From Chromobotia macracanthus (taxonomy: Eukaryota > Chordata > Actinopteri > Cypriniformes > Botiidae), in the NCBI GenBank assembly GCA_036877525.1, contig JAZGTH010000068.1, forward strand, positions 3,404,501-3,468,500: a stretch of 64,000 nucleotides of DNA, given 5' to 3'. The notes beneath the pieces are model-generated. The model was not told where the DNA came from. It did not search any database and was given only the letters and a program-made list of their open reading frames with translations. The stretch's first letter is position 1, and each line of letters opens with the position of its first letter. The translations under genes and the position numbers were made by a program. Below are positions 38,501 through 51,064 of the stretch, piece by piece.

Positions 38501-39076
38501 TAATTGACAGACTGACGGCGGCTTCAGCCAATCAGCGCGCGCGCTAACCGCGTCTCAGCGCAGGAAGTCGTCGACCGCGGTCACCCTCCATCTTCGACAG
38601 CTACGTTACGACAAACTGACAGAAAAGGGTAACTAAATTGCCTTCTGCCACCGTACGCTGTTGTGTGTGTTTAACATTTGACTTAAAACTACATTAGGTG
38701 ACTTTCACGTATGCGTGCGAGTCGGTGCGTTTTGCGCGCATTGCTTGACTCTATAGATCGCTAGTTAGCACGAATGCTAATCGTACGGTTCTTAAGAAAG
38801 CCGTCAGTCCATTGCCTGCGCATACAGAGGTCGAGCTGGGGTGTGCATTTTTTATTCTTTATTTATTGCGATATATCGTAAATAATTAAACATTAATGCT
38901 GTGTAGTTTCCTCATATCTGCAAAAGACCCCGGCCTCGAATTAGCTTACGGGCTAATGTTTTCGCTAACGAAGATCCGCCGCGCGCGTACGGTAGCCGGT
39001 TAATGACTAACGTTTGTTTACGACGCCTTCACAGGAGCACGGTTGAGATTAAACTGCAGTCGGAGGTGCATGAACC
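38500..39076 (+). promoter_or_regulatory. hnrnpul1: hnrnpul1 CpG promoter and 5' UTR intron
   Basis: A CpG-rich island with a CCAAT box (GCCAATCAG, 38527-38535) and an ETS-type CAGGAAGT near 38562. A non-coding first exon probably ends at 38628 (donor GAAAAGG|GTAAC). The second exon starts at 39035 (acceptor CTTCACAG) and leads into the ATG at 39077. The transcription start is inferred. Confidence 0.6.
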
Positions 39077-42000
39077 ATGAGCGGCCTCAGTGTTAAAAAG
39101 CTCAAGGTGAATGAGCTGAAGGAAGAGCTCCAGCGTCGAGGCCTGGACACTCGCGGACTAAAGGCGGATCTGGTGGACAGGTTGCAGGCGGCGCTGGAGG
39201 CCGAGGCCGCCGGTTCTGCTGCACCGGGCGAGCAGGAACAAGGCTACGAGAGTGGGGATGGCAAAGATTATCAGGACGAAGGTAAAACATGCGTCCTTGA
39301 TTTAGTAACTTTTGCAGCGGACATTGTAACTTTGCAAAAAGAAATTTGTTGTTAAAGGATTAAAAGTTTTTAGACGGTGGTCGACTAGCAACGCGTCACA
39401 CCACCATAGTGGTTAAAATCCACTACAGGAAAATCATGACGATCACTGTAGTCGATACAAATATTTATGAAAAGAAATCATGCAATGATTGTAAAAGTTA
39501 TGTCAAAACAACCTGCTGTTTTGTATTTAGGACATGAATGAAACAATGTTTTATTGTGCTCTGTTTCTCCACAGAATTTGCAGGTATAGAGCAGGATTAT
39601 GGAGAAGAGGCCAAGGCACAGTTTGATGATGGAAGCAGCACAGACCTTTACCAGGGTGGCTATGACGATCAGGAAAGTGAGAACAACAAAGGCAGTGAGG
39701 ACAGCACGGAGACTCCTATCCCTGGTTTTGGATCAAATGATTATACAGCAGATATTGCTCAGGGCTATGACCAGGATGAATGTCAGGAACCTGAAGTCAA
39801 GCAGCCATACCATGAGGAACCAGCCGTGAAGCAGCACTACGAACAGCAAGAGTACCAGGAGGACGAGATAAACCAGGGATATGAGGAAACTCCAGTAAAA
39901 CAGGAGCAGTATCCAGAGCCCCAGGTGGAGCAAAAGTTTGAGGAGCCTGCATCACACCAGATGCCAGAGGAAGACTCGAGTCAATGTAACCAGCAGGAAG
40001 GGTCAGGTGAGGTCAAGTGCTTGAATCGTGTCCTGTTTATTAACCAGCTACAGTCTGACTTGGCCAGGTGGTATATATAATTCTAGATAATCTGGACAGG
40101 TGTGCATTTGTCATTTTTAGAAGGGACATGTTATGGAGTATCAACAAAAGAATTGCACATTTAACGATGTGCATACATTTTCTGGTGGTTATGGCGGTAG
40201 AAAATTGACAAATTACGAAGATGTTTATCATCGTGGAGCAATGCTGTACAGTTAAGATTGTACCAGATCATGTTTGTTTTATCCTCACAACCTAGTTCTA
40301 AGAAACACTCTGTAAGACAGGGAAGTGTTGTGGTGTTTTTATGCAGTTACCTTATTTGCATAATTTAGTGAACTGTGGGACAAAGCAACACAGTGCAGAA
40401 ACAACACAGTGCAGAAACAACACAGTGCAGAAACAACACAGTGCAGAAACAACACAGTGCAGAAACAATGCTACCAGTGGACACAGTTCGTTCTTAGTCA
40501 GTTTTTTTCTTCAAATAAGGTGTTACTTTTTCATTATAATTAGTCTCTTGTGTTTCAGGCACATACTTAACCTGGGCCAGGCAAGATGTGAGCAGAAATG
40601 TATTTGATGTTCATGTGTTTTATACTGCCCTAAATCTTTTCAGAGAGTTATGAGGTGAAGACAGAAGAGAATATTCCACAGGCTGAGCAAGCTAATGAAT
40701 GGAATGCTATTGATTCACAAGTCAAAACAGAGGATGACAGATACATGTCATACAATCGCAAGAGGCCATATGATGACAGCAGAGGGTATGGTTACTATGA
40801 GCATCGCGATGACAGAAGGTAAGTTATGCTTACTCTGATTTCTTTATTTTGTATTTGTGCTCCATCTCAGTGTTCTTTGTTCGTTGTTTTAGGGGAAGAT
40901 CACCACAACCCCCAGCTGAAGAAGAGGAAGAGGAGATTGATGATAAGCTTGTGGTCATTGACACCTGTGAGTAAAATAAAATGTGCTGTTGTAACGGTGC
41001 TTCTGTGTTTAAATATTTATGTTACGTGTTGTTTCATGTGTATTCGTTAGAAAATAACTATTGTAACCCAGTGCCTTTCAAGCACATTTCCAATGTATCC
41101 TGTTTGTTTGTCTTCAGATAATTGTGACCTGCATTTCAAGGTGGCTCGGGACAGGTACAGTGGCTACCCTTTGACAATAGAGGGTTTTGCCTTTTTGTGG
41201 GCAGGTGCTCGAGCCACCTATGGTGTCAACACAGGGCGTGTGTGCTTTGAAATAAAGGTAAAGTTAAAATGAGTGTTGTGAGCTTGTGCGGGTTGTTTGC
41301 CTCAGACATCACTAATGTGTCTGTTGCTGTGTCTTGTTTAGATAAATGAGGAAATTTCAGTGAAACACCTTCCTACCAGTGAGCCTGATCCTCATGTGGT
41401 GAGAATAGGATGGTCCTTGGATTCATGCACCACTCAGCTCGGTAAGTTACCAGACTCTACTTGAAGTATACAACATTTATGGCCCCTTACTTGTATTCCT
41501 TTAGCATTATTAACAGCCTTTTGTTTTGTAACTTAACAGTTTATGGTTTCATGTTACAGGTGAAGAACCTTTCTCTTTTGGCTATGGAGGAACTGGCAAG
41601 AAATCCTCTGACTGTAAATTTGATGACTATGGGGAAAAGTTTGGTGAAAATGACGTCCTTGGCTGCTACATTGTAAGTAATTTCTTTTGACATTAGGTGA
41701 GGGGTTTTCTATTATTTGGTTCACAGATCCGCCAATGTCATATCTGCCTGACCCCCAGTTGGCTAAAAATGAAAAAAAAATGTTTCTTGGCGGAATGCGA
41801 GAGAAAACCGCAAATTGTGTTTTGGTCCATTTATTGTCCATCATGGATTGGTTCGTGGTCCATCACCATTAGATGTGGTTAGATCATTTGGCATAAAGTT
41901 TTTGGATGTCTGTGAGTGTGAGTGAACATGGTGAATCAGCTAAATGTTTGATGGAAGTTCACTCACTTCCCGGAGGAAACGTAGGAATATTTAACAGTTG

Positions 42001-45000
42001 TGATTTTGTAATGCCTGTACACATGGCTTAGTGCACTACACTAGCTAAGTTTTAAGTTAGCCTTCTATACTGGCTGAGTAATAACCTCACATTTCCTTAA
42101 TAGCTCATTATATGACGTATTAATGGGGAGAATGTCATCGTACGCATACCCATCAGCGCAACATTTAATTAGTGCATGCTCATGACAAAAATATCAGATT
42201 TATTTTATCTTGTATAAGGAATAATATACGAGAAGCTGTGCTATATCAACACTAGCTTTGAGTACTGTGTTGCTTTTATAAAGTGGTTGCCACACAACAC
42301 AAATATTAAATCCAAAAATATTTATCAGTGCCACTTTCATGATGTAAATTTACTGAAAAGTAGTCTCTGAATGACCGTGAACAGCAACAGAACGTTTCTA
42401 TGTCATCTCATGGAGCTCGAGTAAAAACAGCCGTTTTCGAATGCTCAGCTATTGACCAATCAGCATTAAGTGCTGGAACTACCCGTTTTATAAATTCATT
42501 TATTATAAAAGAAGAGAAAAAATTGGTTGTCAAATGGGAGCTGAATCTGATAGAACTGGCTTGTTAACAAACAACACATCACTATTATCAACCACTCTCA
42601 AGTATTTAAATTCTTGAATGTTTTGAAAGTTCAAATGTCAAAGTGTATTTGCTTATCTTCTATTGTGTACTCTTGTCTAGTCTATAAGAATACTGTTGTG
42701 CAAGTATTGAAGATGGTATCCAGATCAACAAGTTAGCATTTCATTGTTGTTTTAGTCTTAAATAATTTGTTTAACATCCACTTGTAATACCATCTTGCAA
42801 TAAAATGGTGTTTAATAGGATGTTATTAAAAAATAAAAGCATCTCTTCCCCCGACTTGGAAAATGACTTTTTATTCCTGAATATTTTTATTCCCCCTTCC
42901 CCAAATTTTACAGGAAAAAAAATCTGTCAACCAAATATGTTGGGTGAGGCTTTTTATATGTCTTAATTGTTTTGTTAATATCTCTTTCTTTGTTCTCCTG
43001 GCTTTATTCTGTAGGATTTTGAAAGTGGTGATGACGTGGACATAGCATTCTCAAAGAATGGCAAGTGGCTGGGCTCCTGTTTCAGTGTCTCTCGAGAGGA
43101 TCTGGCTGGACGGCCTCTCTTCCCACATGTTTTGGTGAAGAACTGTGCTGTGGAATTCAACTTTGGACAGAAGGAGGAGCCCTTCTTCTCCCAGCCAGAG
43201 GGCTTTACCTTCATTCAGAATGTTCATCTGGCAGACAGAGTCAGAGGGACGGTGGGTCCTGCCACTAAAGCTGAATGTGAGGTATGGTGTTGCAGTCCTC
43301 TTTTGAGTAAAACTCTTTTGAATAAAACGTGTCCCAATTGGGCCAATCAGTGGGGGGGCATTCTGTACACCATGAGAGTACTGTGGGTGGTGTACCGTGT
43401 TTTTTTGCTTTGGTTTTGAATTTTGTTACACCCCTAAACAGGCCTGTGTCAGCCAGCTACATAGCATGAACAAAGAGTAACAACGATTTGTTTGCAAAGC
43501 ATTAAAACACATGTAAGAGATCAACAAAGTTGTTGGTGAGCCCTGGTTTGTAAGGTGTTACTCGCAAATCTTTTTCTTAGATCTTGATGATGGTTGGCCT
43601 GCCTGGTACTGGAAAAACCACCTGGGCCTTGAAACATGCTGAGGAGAACCCAGAAAAGAAGTTCAACATCCTGGGCACGAATGCCATCATGGATAAGATG
43701 AAAGTATGGCTGGTTGATATGGCTATTTGTATTCCCTGTGATTATGGCATCGCTGCATATCCCCTTCTGTCTCAAAAGCTGAACCTTCATTTGGCCAATT
43801 GTCCTTAGGTCATGGGACTTCGTCGTCAGCGTAACTATGCCGGACGATGGGACATACTTATTCAACAGGCTACACAGTGTCTGAACAGGCTAATCCAGAT
43901 TGCTGCCCGAAAAAAGCGCAACTACATCCTGGACCAGGTACTGCTATACTTTCCTGTCTCTGTGCTGTCCTCACAACTAAAATTCCCTTCTCCCTCCTCA
44001 ACCCAACCCCCAAATCCTCCTCTGCTCACTGATACCCATGTTCATTAATGCACTTCTGTTCTTTCTGTAGCCTAGCCCAAAGCATTGATTAGTCTATTGT
44101 GCTCCTGAAGGCTTGTTTTCTCCATTTCTTTGTCCTGAACATGTTGCTACATTGTTTTGTTTTGCTTAAACTTTAAAAAAACGAACAGGGAAAGAATGCA
44201 GTGTAGTATGTTGTCGTAATGAATATTCTTGGCTTCATGTATGCTTTGTTGTAAAGAGATCTTTGCCACACTGTACAAGTAGTCCATGTCATTAGTAAGA
44301 TGTTGAAAAACAAGTAATCACTGCCTGGTGAGTAAGAAAACGCCTTCTGTTGCTATGGTAATTGTAAAGAAAACGAGAACTTTGAATTAGATTAACTTGG
44401 AGCTTTACTTGAATGTTGTGTTTAAAAATGAATGGCAGGTAAGTGAAACGACTAACCTGCTTGAAGTTTGCAGGTGGACAGTTTTGAGAGGTTGTAAGGT
44501 AGGTAGGGTCACAGGACATGCTAATGGTTCAGTAAGGAGACGTGAGTATGGGCAGGTAGGTACTAAATGTTTGTCTGTGTTGGGCAGGCTGGTCGTTTGA
44601 ACACTGGGTAAGTAAAGGTAAGGAAGGGGACCCAGGCAGAGCAGGAAGAGCTTCATGCGTGTGTTTAAGTTTAAGAGTGAATTGCTTTTCTCAAGGTTTG
44701 TGACTTGAGTTCAATTAGTTAAATGTACTTCAGTGTGTACCAGCAGCTAATATGACCCTGAAGGTCAAGAAATGGTTGTAGTAGTTGGTGGCAGTTACAC
44801 TTGGGACTTGTAAAAGTTTGTGTTGGATCAGTGGTTAGGGATGAATGGATGTTTAAGAGAAACCAGTACACTACAGTATAAACATGGCAATTACAATGGC
44901 ATTTCATAAATGCATAAAGTATAGGGTGAAAAATGTGATGTAGTATTTTTTCTCATTTAAAGAACTTTGGAAAGGTAAAAGTAATAAGTATAAAGTATGA

Positions 45001-47631
45001 TAGGGTATATAAGTACAAAGGGTCCCCTATATAATGTCAGTCATACATAAACCCACGTCTGCCTCCTGAATTAACGGTAAGTCAGGGTTGTGAGAGACCA
45101 CTGCTAGCTATTCCAGAGCAGTAACTATAGACATGAAAAAAAATTCTCTCACTTTCATCGTTGCAGGAATCCAATTCCCCTCCTACGGAACGCAAAGCCG
45201 TAACAAAAGCAAATAATGAACAGCTTCTACTTCTTTCTTGTCACCATTGCTAGACAAATGTATATGGATCAGCCCAGAGACGAAAAATGCGTCCTTTTGA
45301 AGGTTTTCAACGCAAGGCTATTGTAATTTGTCCCACGGATGAGGATTTAAAAGAGCGAACGTTAAAGCGAACTGATGAGGAAGGGAAGGATGTTCCCGAT
45401 CATGCTGTGTTAGAAATGAAAGGTAGGAATGCCATGGATAACCAAAACAAATGTTCAAAACTACACACCAGATCTGTTTTTGCTGTTTTTTTTTTTGTTT
45501 TTTTTTTATAAAGACTTGGAAGAACCCACCCGTCCCTCCTTCTGTTAAAACCCTTTTGCCAGATAAAAGATCTCCTCTTTTTCATTCCCCTCTGCCCTGT
45601 TTAACCACGTTTTCTTGTATCGTCTCTCATGCCATTTCCCACCCCTGCAACCAGCTCTGATAATCAGGAATCAGGATAGAGGAAGAGATTGGCTCGTGCC
45701 CTCTAATTCCCATCAGACAACCAAGCAGTTTGTATTGGGTGTACTATTAAATGATGAAAACATTATTGGACAGCTGTCCTCAGCTAAGTGCTTCTTAATT
45801 TGAAGGGACATCTTTTATCATAGCACTCTTTTCTGGCAACTGTTTTTAGTTTAGTTTTCATTCCCTGTGACTTCCCCTTACATTGTCTATGTATTCTGAC
45901 TCTGAAACAAATGTTCCCTTACACATCTAAGGCAATGTTTGTCTTAGAGCATGTTAACTTTATCACCACATGCTCCAATTCTCTCTCTCTCTCTTTCTTT
46001 TACTCTCTCTGTCCTCTTGGTCTGTTCTTTCCCCTTATTTTTTTCTGTCACCATTGTATGGTGCTGATAATGATTCTCTTTGTCTTTTGCCGGCATGGCT
46101 GTTCTGTCCCTCATTGCCTGCCTCTGCTCCTGTAGCAAACTTTGTGCTGCCCGATGCCGGTGAGTTCCTGGACGACGTGACGTTCATAGAGCTGCAGCGG
46201 GAGGAGGCGGACACTCTCATCAAGCAGTACAACGAAGAAGGCCGCAAGGCTGGCCCTCCGCCAGAGAAGCGCTTCGATAACCGTCCAGGTGGTTTCCGCG
46301 GCCGTGGTAGCTTCCAACGCTACGACAATCGTGGCGGAACCCAGGGTGGTAGGGGTGGTTACCAGAATCGGGGTGGCCAGGGAGGTGGTGGCTTCCGAGG
46401 AGGTAAGATTATGATATTCACGTTTGTGTGTGGAAACTCTTCCTTTAAGAGCCCTTGATAAATATCCTGAATTTGCGCTGAAAGTTTAGCTTTGTAATAT
46501 AGCTTTGAAGTAGTACAGCTTCTGATTTCCCTTCATGTAAATGTGTTTTTGGTGTAGCCAGATTTGCATGGAAACACGCCATAACATTTTTTTAATTAAT
46601 TTAATCACACTCATTGCCTGCTAGATACTGTTCATAAGCAACATTTTTTTAAAAAGTCAACTGTTTTGTTAGGGTATAATCGTGGAGGCTACAACCAGAA
46701 TCGTTGGGCAAATAACTACAGAGATGGAGGCTCTGGCGGCCGTGGTGGATACAACCGCAGCCAGCAGTCTGGGGGCAACTACACCCAGAACCGCCAGGGT
46801 TCCTACAACAAGAGTGGCAGTGGAGCCGCTGGAGGCTACAGCCAGTCACAGGCATGTTTTAAATTTCACCAAAGCGCCTTCTACATCAACTAAAATGAAT
46901 TGCTAAGAACTCTTCTAAGTCTAGTAATCAGTGCTTGCAGTCTAGTCTTGTAAAACTTTCATAACCATGCTGTTATTGCAATGTCATCTCCATTTTTGTA
47001 GACTCAGTCCTATAATCAAGGCTACAACCAAGGCTATAGCCAGAGCAATTATAACCAAGGCTATAACTATGGAAGCTACAGTCAGTATCCGGGATACAAC
47101 CAGAGCTACAGTCAAACCCCTGCATCCACAGGTCAGACCTACAACCAGCAGCAGCCGCAGAGCTATAATCAACAGTATCAGCAGGTGAGTTTACCAGTAG
47201 ACTGAAGATGACGTTACTGGAGATGAATAATCAGATGATAAAGATACAGCAATACCAGCCTTTTTCTAGTACCCAGTATAAATCATCTCAATTTTATACT
47301 GAAGTTTGGTCTGTCAGGGTATGCTGTCACGTGTCAAAATGTCAAATTTATGCAGTTTGTCACATTCTAAAGTGTTGGTATTGCAACCCTAGATGTTATG
47401 TCACTTCTCTAAATATTTAGGGATGTTTGCTACGGCTTGGCAGTGGTCAGGCCAAGCAAGTGAGTTCAAAATGTATGACTTTGTTTTTTTTTTCCCCAGT
47501 ATGCTCAGCAGTGGCAACAGTACTACCAGAACCAGAGCCAGTGGAATCAGTACTACAATCAGTATGGCAACTACGGCAGCTACAACCAGCAGAATACCCA
47601 AGGCAGTCAGGGCGCCCAGGGAACGCAGTAG
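39077..47631 (+). CDS. hnrnpul1: hnRNP U-like protein 1
   Basis: Nuclear RNA-binding protein linked to mRNA export and DNA-damage response. Coding exons: 39077-39281, 39575-40006, 40644-40818, 40893-40966, 41118-41257, 41342-41441, 41560-41672, 43015-43281, 43581-43703, 43809-43937, 45254-45422, 46136-46402, 46673-46851, 47002-47184, 47500-47631; all phases fit, 895 aa. Domains: SAP (residues 5-39, KLKVNELKEELQRRGLDTRG); acidic/Gln-rich region with KRPYDDSRGYGYYEHRDDRR; SPRY (about 296-490, RIGWSLDS, CAVEFNFGQK); P-loop kinase-like domain (from 503, GLPGTGKTTW, MRPFEGFQRKAIVICPTDED); RGG region (about 690-790); Tyr/Gln/Asn-rich tail. HNRNPU fits less well: the stretches NAIMDKMKVMGLRRQRNYAG and RFDNR are UL1-type. 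Exon 13 ends at a GC donor (CAG|GCATGT). Confidence 0.95.
40388..40468 (+). repeat. 16-bp tandem repeat in hnrnpul1 intron
   Basis: Five nearly perfect copies of CACAGTGCAGAAACAA in intron 2. Confidence 0.9.
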
Positions 47632-48110
47632 TAGCATTGTAGCCACTTCAGACGGCCCCTTTTGGCCCGTTCTGTAAGCAGCATTCCTCCTATTCATTCA
47701 TCCAATTTTGCCCTTTTCGGTATCCCTCACCATGTACCTAGTGTTCTCCTTTTTTGCCTGCTATTAGTAAAAATTTATTCCCACCCTCTTTATGCCGACT
47801 TTAAAGATAATCACCTCTTCAGTGCTCTGTTTGAGTTCTGATGGCAAGTATCTTTTTTTTTTTGTTGCTTCTCAACATTATTTGTTTACATGCAGCTTGA
47901 GTTTTGACTTTTTATTGTACTTGTAAATGGGAAGTTTGGCATTCGAATTTAATGTGTGGTATAGTCTGCTCTAAAGAGCTAACGTAAATAGGAGCAGGAT
48001 AAATATTTTGTTCAGGCTTTGCGAGCTTTGACATCTGATGTATAGAGACAGGGTGTTTGTGTTCCAGTAGTTTTACCACTTATTTTTCTATTAAGATTAA
48101 AGAACCACAT
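47632..48110 (+). other. hnrnpul1: hnrnpul1 3' UTR
   Basis: T-rich 3' sequence after the stop. An ATTAAA at 48096-48101 is a possible poly(A) signal; no canonical AATAAA was seen in the first 0.8 kb. Confidence 0.4.
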
Positions 48111-48624
48111 TTTGCAGTAGATGGTTATTGGTATTGTTCTATATGATCATACACCTGTATTTACTCATCCACGTAACGCTTGTCTACGTAGATCATATTG
48201 AAAATTTTAATAGTCTAAATCTTGAATAAGAAATCTTGACCATTGAATAACACGTCTCAGATCTGTGAAGTGTGTATCGTTATCTCTTTTTTTTTATACC
48301 ATTTTAAAATGACTCTGATTGGTCTGTTCCACATCTATTCCCATGTTTGCAGATTAGTAATGATCAAAAACTGCTCCTTGTGTGGATATGTTTTTACCTT
48401 GTGTCTTGTCTGTAAAACAGTGTATGCAAATGGTTTGTTAAATCAACTCATTTTGTATTTGAGAATATAATCTGAAGAACCAGTTCTGTGTTTGTTTTTA
48501 TGTAAAAGGTTTATTAAGGTGTCATCTGAACCACAACTAAACCTTGGTTTTTAAAGACGTGCTACAGATAGTTCTGGTGCTTGATTATGATTAGTTGAGC
48601 GGTGTTCAAAGCCACTGTAAATTA

Positions 48625-48715
48625 CTCTAGAAACATACAGCTGTGACCTCACATCAGTATTACTGTGCCGCTGTCTCTATTGCTGTTTAAATGGCAACTA
48701 CATTGCTTGGGTGAA
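48625..48715 (+). repeat. Dispersed repeat copy B
   Basis: Contains CACATCAGTATTACTGTGCC, then CAACTACATTGCT; the partner of 9946-10030. Confidence 0.5.
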
Positions 48716-48985
48716 GAATAATACTTTTTATAATCAGTTTCATTATACTTGTTTCTGTCTTATGCAAGCTTTGCAGGTATGTGGTCTTATCTACTGAATT
48801 AATATGTAAACATTTAGATATTTAAAATGCCATGAGCACAACATGACAGCACAATCTTACCTCAGCCAGAATAACCAGTGAATCAATAACTCCATAAATG
48901 TATATTGTACAGCATTGACATACTGTGTCAAACAAAGTCTGTTCACCTAATCACCAAATACTGTGTCTGTTCACCTAATCTGTGC

Positions 48986-49024
48986 GCTGGCTTATATTTG
49001 AATTCTGTTCAAATATAAGCCAGC
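48986..49024. repeat. 17-bp perfect inverted repeat (hairpin)
   Basis: GCTGGCTTATATTTGAA is followed, after a 5-nt loop TTCTG, by its exact reverse complement. Function unknown. Confidence 0.9.
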
Positions 49025-49775
49025 TGCACCGTTAATGCTGAACACCTAAGAGGATCATTTGTCGACCTGTGCCTTGAATAGGTTACTTGGTTATCTACAC
49101 AAGCATGGTATAGTTAACTATTATGAATACCTTTGCTATTAAAATATTTTACAGAATAATGTTAACAGATGTTAAGAGATTTTCTCAAAAACACTTTCAT
49201 TTCAGTTTCATTTTCACATTTCATGATTTGGAAGTGAAAGTGAATTTATTTGCAAAGTCATTTGATTTTGCAAGATGGTGATTTCCCATAATTATAAAAA
49301 AAAGAAACCAATGTAGGAAACGTTCGTTGAAAATACATGATATATTTTCCTAAATAACAGCAAAAATCATCGCAAAAAGTTTGCATATGGTTTGCAATCA
49401 CCATGAAAGTGTGCATGTTATTTAATCCCATTACTGTTTTCACTATATTTAGACTATCGCTACAGATCTACAGATATCTCTACCCACCTTTCTAACTAAA
49501 ACAATGTTATCTGTTATCACCTCTTGACACTGTGAATTGTTACTCCATCAGTATCCAGTAAAAAGGTTTAGAATTACTTTCATTTCAATCTTTATATCAT
49601 TTCTGAAAAGAAATTCTTTAAGGTGGGCCTTTAGGCTTGTTGTACCTTACTGTTTGATTACACACTTAAGTGTGTAATATAACCGTTTGTACATGTAAAA
49701 AAAAAATTGCAGTTACAAAGCCCAAAGTCCATGCTGAGTTATTGTCTATAGCAGAAACCACTTTTTTTGGACTAC

Positions 49776-49977
49776 AGCAGGGGTGCCCAATCTTGTCCCA
49801 AAAACTGTCCCAGAGGGTCAGTATCCTGCAGAGTTCAGCTCCAATCCTAATCAAACACACTTGAACCAGCTAATCAAGGTATTACTAAGTAAACTAGAAA
49901 CTTCCAGGCAGGTGCCGGAGCTAAATTCTGCAGGACGCCAGGCAATCCAGGAGCAGGATTGGGCAACCCTAGACTGC
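49776..49977. repeat. MITE-like hAT-type repeat
   Basis: The left end CAGGGGTGCCCAATCTTGTC and the right end, reverse complemented as CTAGGGTTGCCCAATCCTGC, form imperfect inverted termini around about 200 bp. Phrases such as AATCAAACACACTTGAACCA are common in fish non-autonomous elements. Confidence 0.6.
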
Positions 49978-50339
49978 AGCGAACACCTGGGATGTAGTCC
50001 TGCAGTTACTCAATGAGTCTACATAGACATATTACCTATATGTATGATGCCTGCCTGCTGGCTGCTTTAGTCTGCTGTCAAAGAACAGTTGGTAGGTGAT
50101 GTCGAGTAGACGCTGTTTCGTTTTGCTGTGATTGAGGGAAAAATTACATTGTATGGAATACAGTGACATTTGCATAGAAACAGTTGACAGCACAAAGGAA
50201 TTACACCCCAACCAACTTTTAGATTTCATTGTTTGATTTTCCAAAGCTGTGTGAACTACCATAGTTATACAGTGGCTAGTTCATGCAAGGTATTTATCAA
50301 GGTATTCAACTCACTTGAAATATGCTCTCTGTATTTAGC

Positions 50340-50512
50340 CATACCGGTGAGTAGTGAACATGCCCTGCAAGTCATGAACACAGACCTGGAGCAGTGGACA
50401 GCTATCACTGTAGCACCCAGGAAAGGTGCATTGCTCAATGGCACCTTAGTCGTTTTTCTCCAAGCATTGGGAACCAATCCTGCCACTTTTAGATTACAAG
50501 TATGACTAACCA
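50340..50512 (+). repeat. Interspersed repeat, partner of 24335-24530
   Basis: Carries CCTGGAGCAGTGGACAGC and GGTGCATTGCTCAATGGCA, diverged from the 24-kb copy. The 90-codon frame over it (50233-50505) is a by-product of the repeat. Confidence 0.6.
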
Positions 50513-51064
50513 TTATTCACTCCATCATTCAGAGAACAAGAATTACTCTTATGTACCAGTTAAATGTACCAGTTTATTCTGAAATAATTATATAATTATT
50601 AATAATTAAATGTACAATTACACAGCATCACAATATTTTAAACATTTGAATAGTCACATCACTTCATGTTGTGCATGCAAAATTAGGAAAGGTGAATTGA
50701 ATTTGTAGTCAAGTTTTCATCGCATTTATCAATAAACTTGTTTGTTGGTGTTTGTGGTTTGTCTGTGTTCTGAGTTGATACATGAGTCTCATTGACAACA
50801 AGCTCGATCTATGCTACATCAGATCCCAGTGTGTGATTAATACTGGAGTCGTTTCACATGCTTCTGTGTTCAGTGTCTGTTTCTGTTTATGTGTGCAAGA
50901 CATTCAGAAATCCTAATTGGATGTTTTCAAAGCCATGCCAGGATAAATCTGTATATATGTATCTTATATACATACAGTAAAGGTGATATTAAATCAGCCA
51001 AACCATGTTTTTGGTCATATCGCCAATCTGTGTACCTCAAAGTGTGTGGGTAAACTTGGCTTAG

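Larger units (their letters stand above)
48111..51064. other. Intergenic region with short repeats
   Basis: No gene is seen. It contains dispersed repeat copy B (48625-48715), a hairpin (48986-49024), a palindrome (49657-49678), a MITE-like element (49776-49977) and the repeat at 50340-50512. Confidence 0.55.

Noticed and set aside
43312..43419. Continuation of hnrnpul1 exon 8 past 43281
   Set aside because: The consensus donor GAG|GTATGG and the in-phase next exon starting ILMMVGLPGTGK show this is intron.
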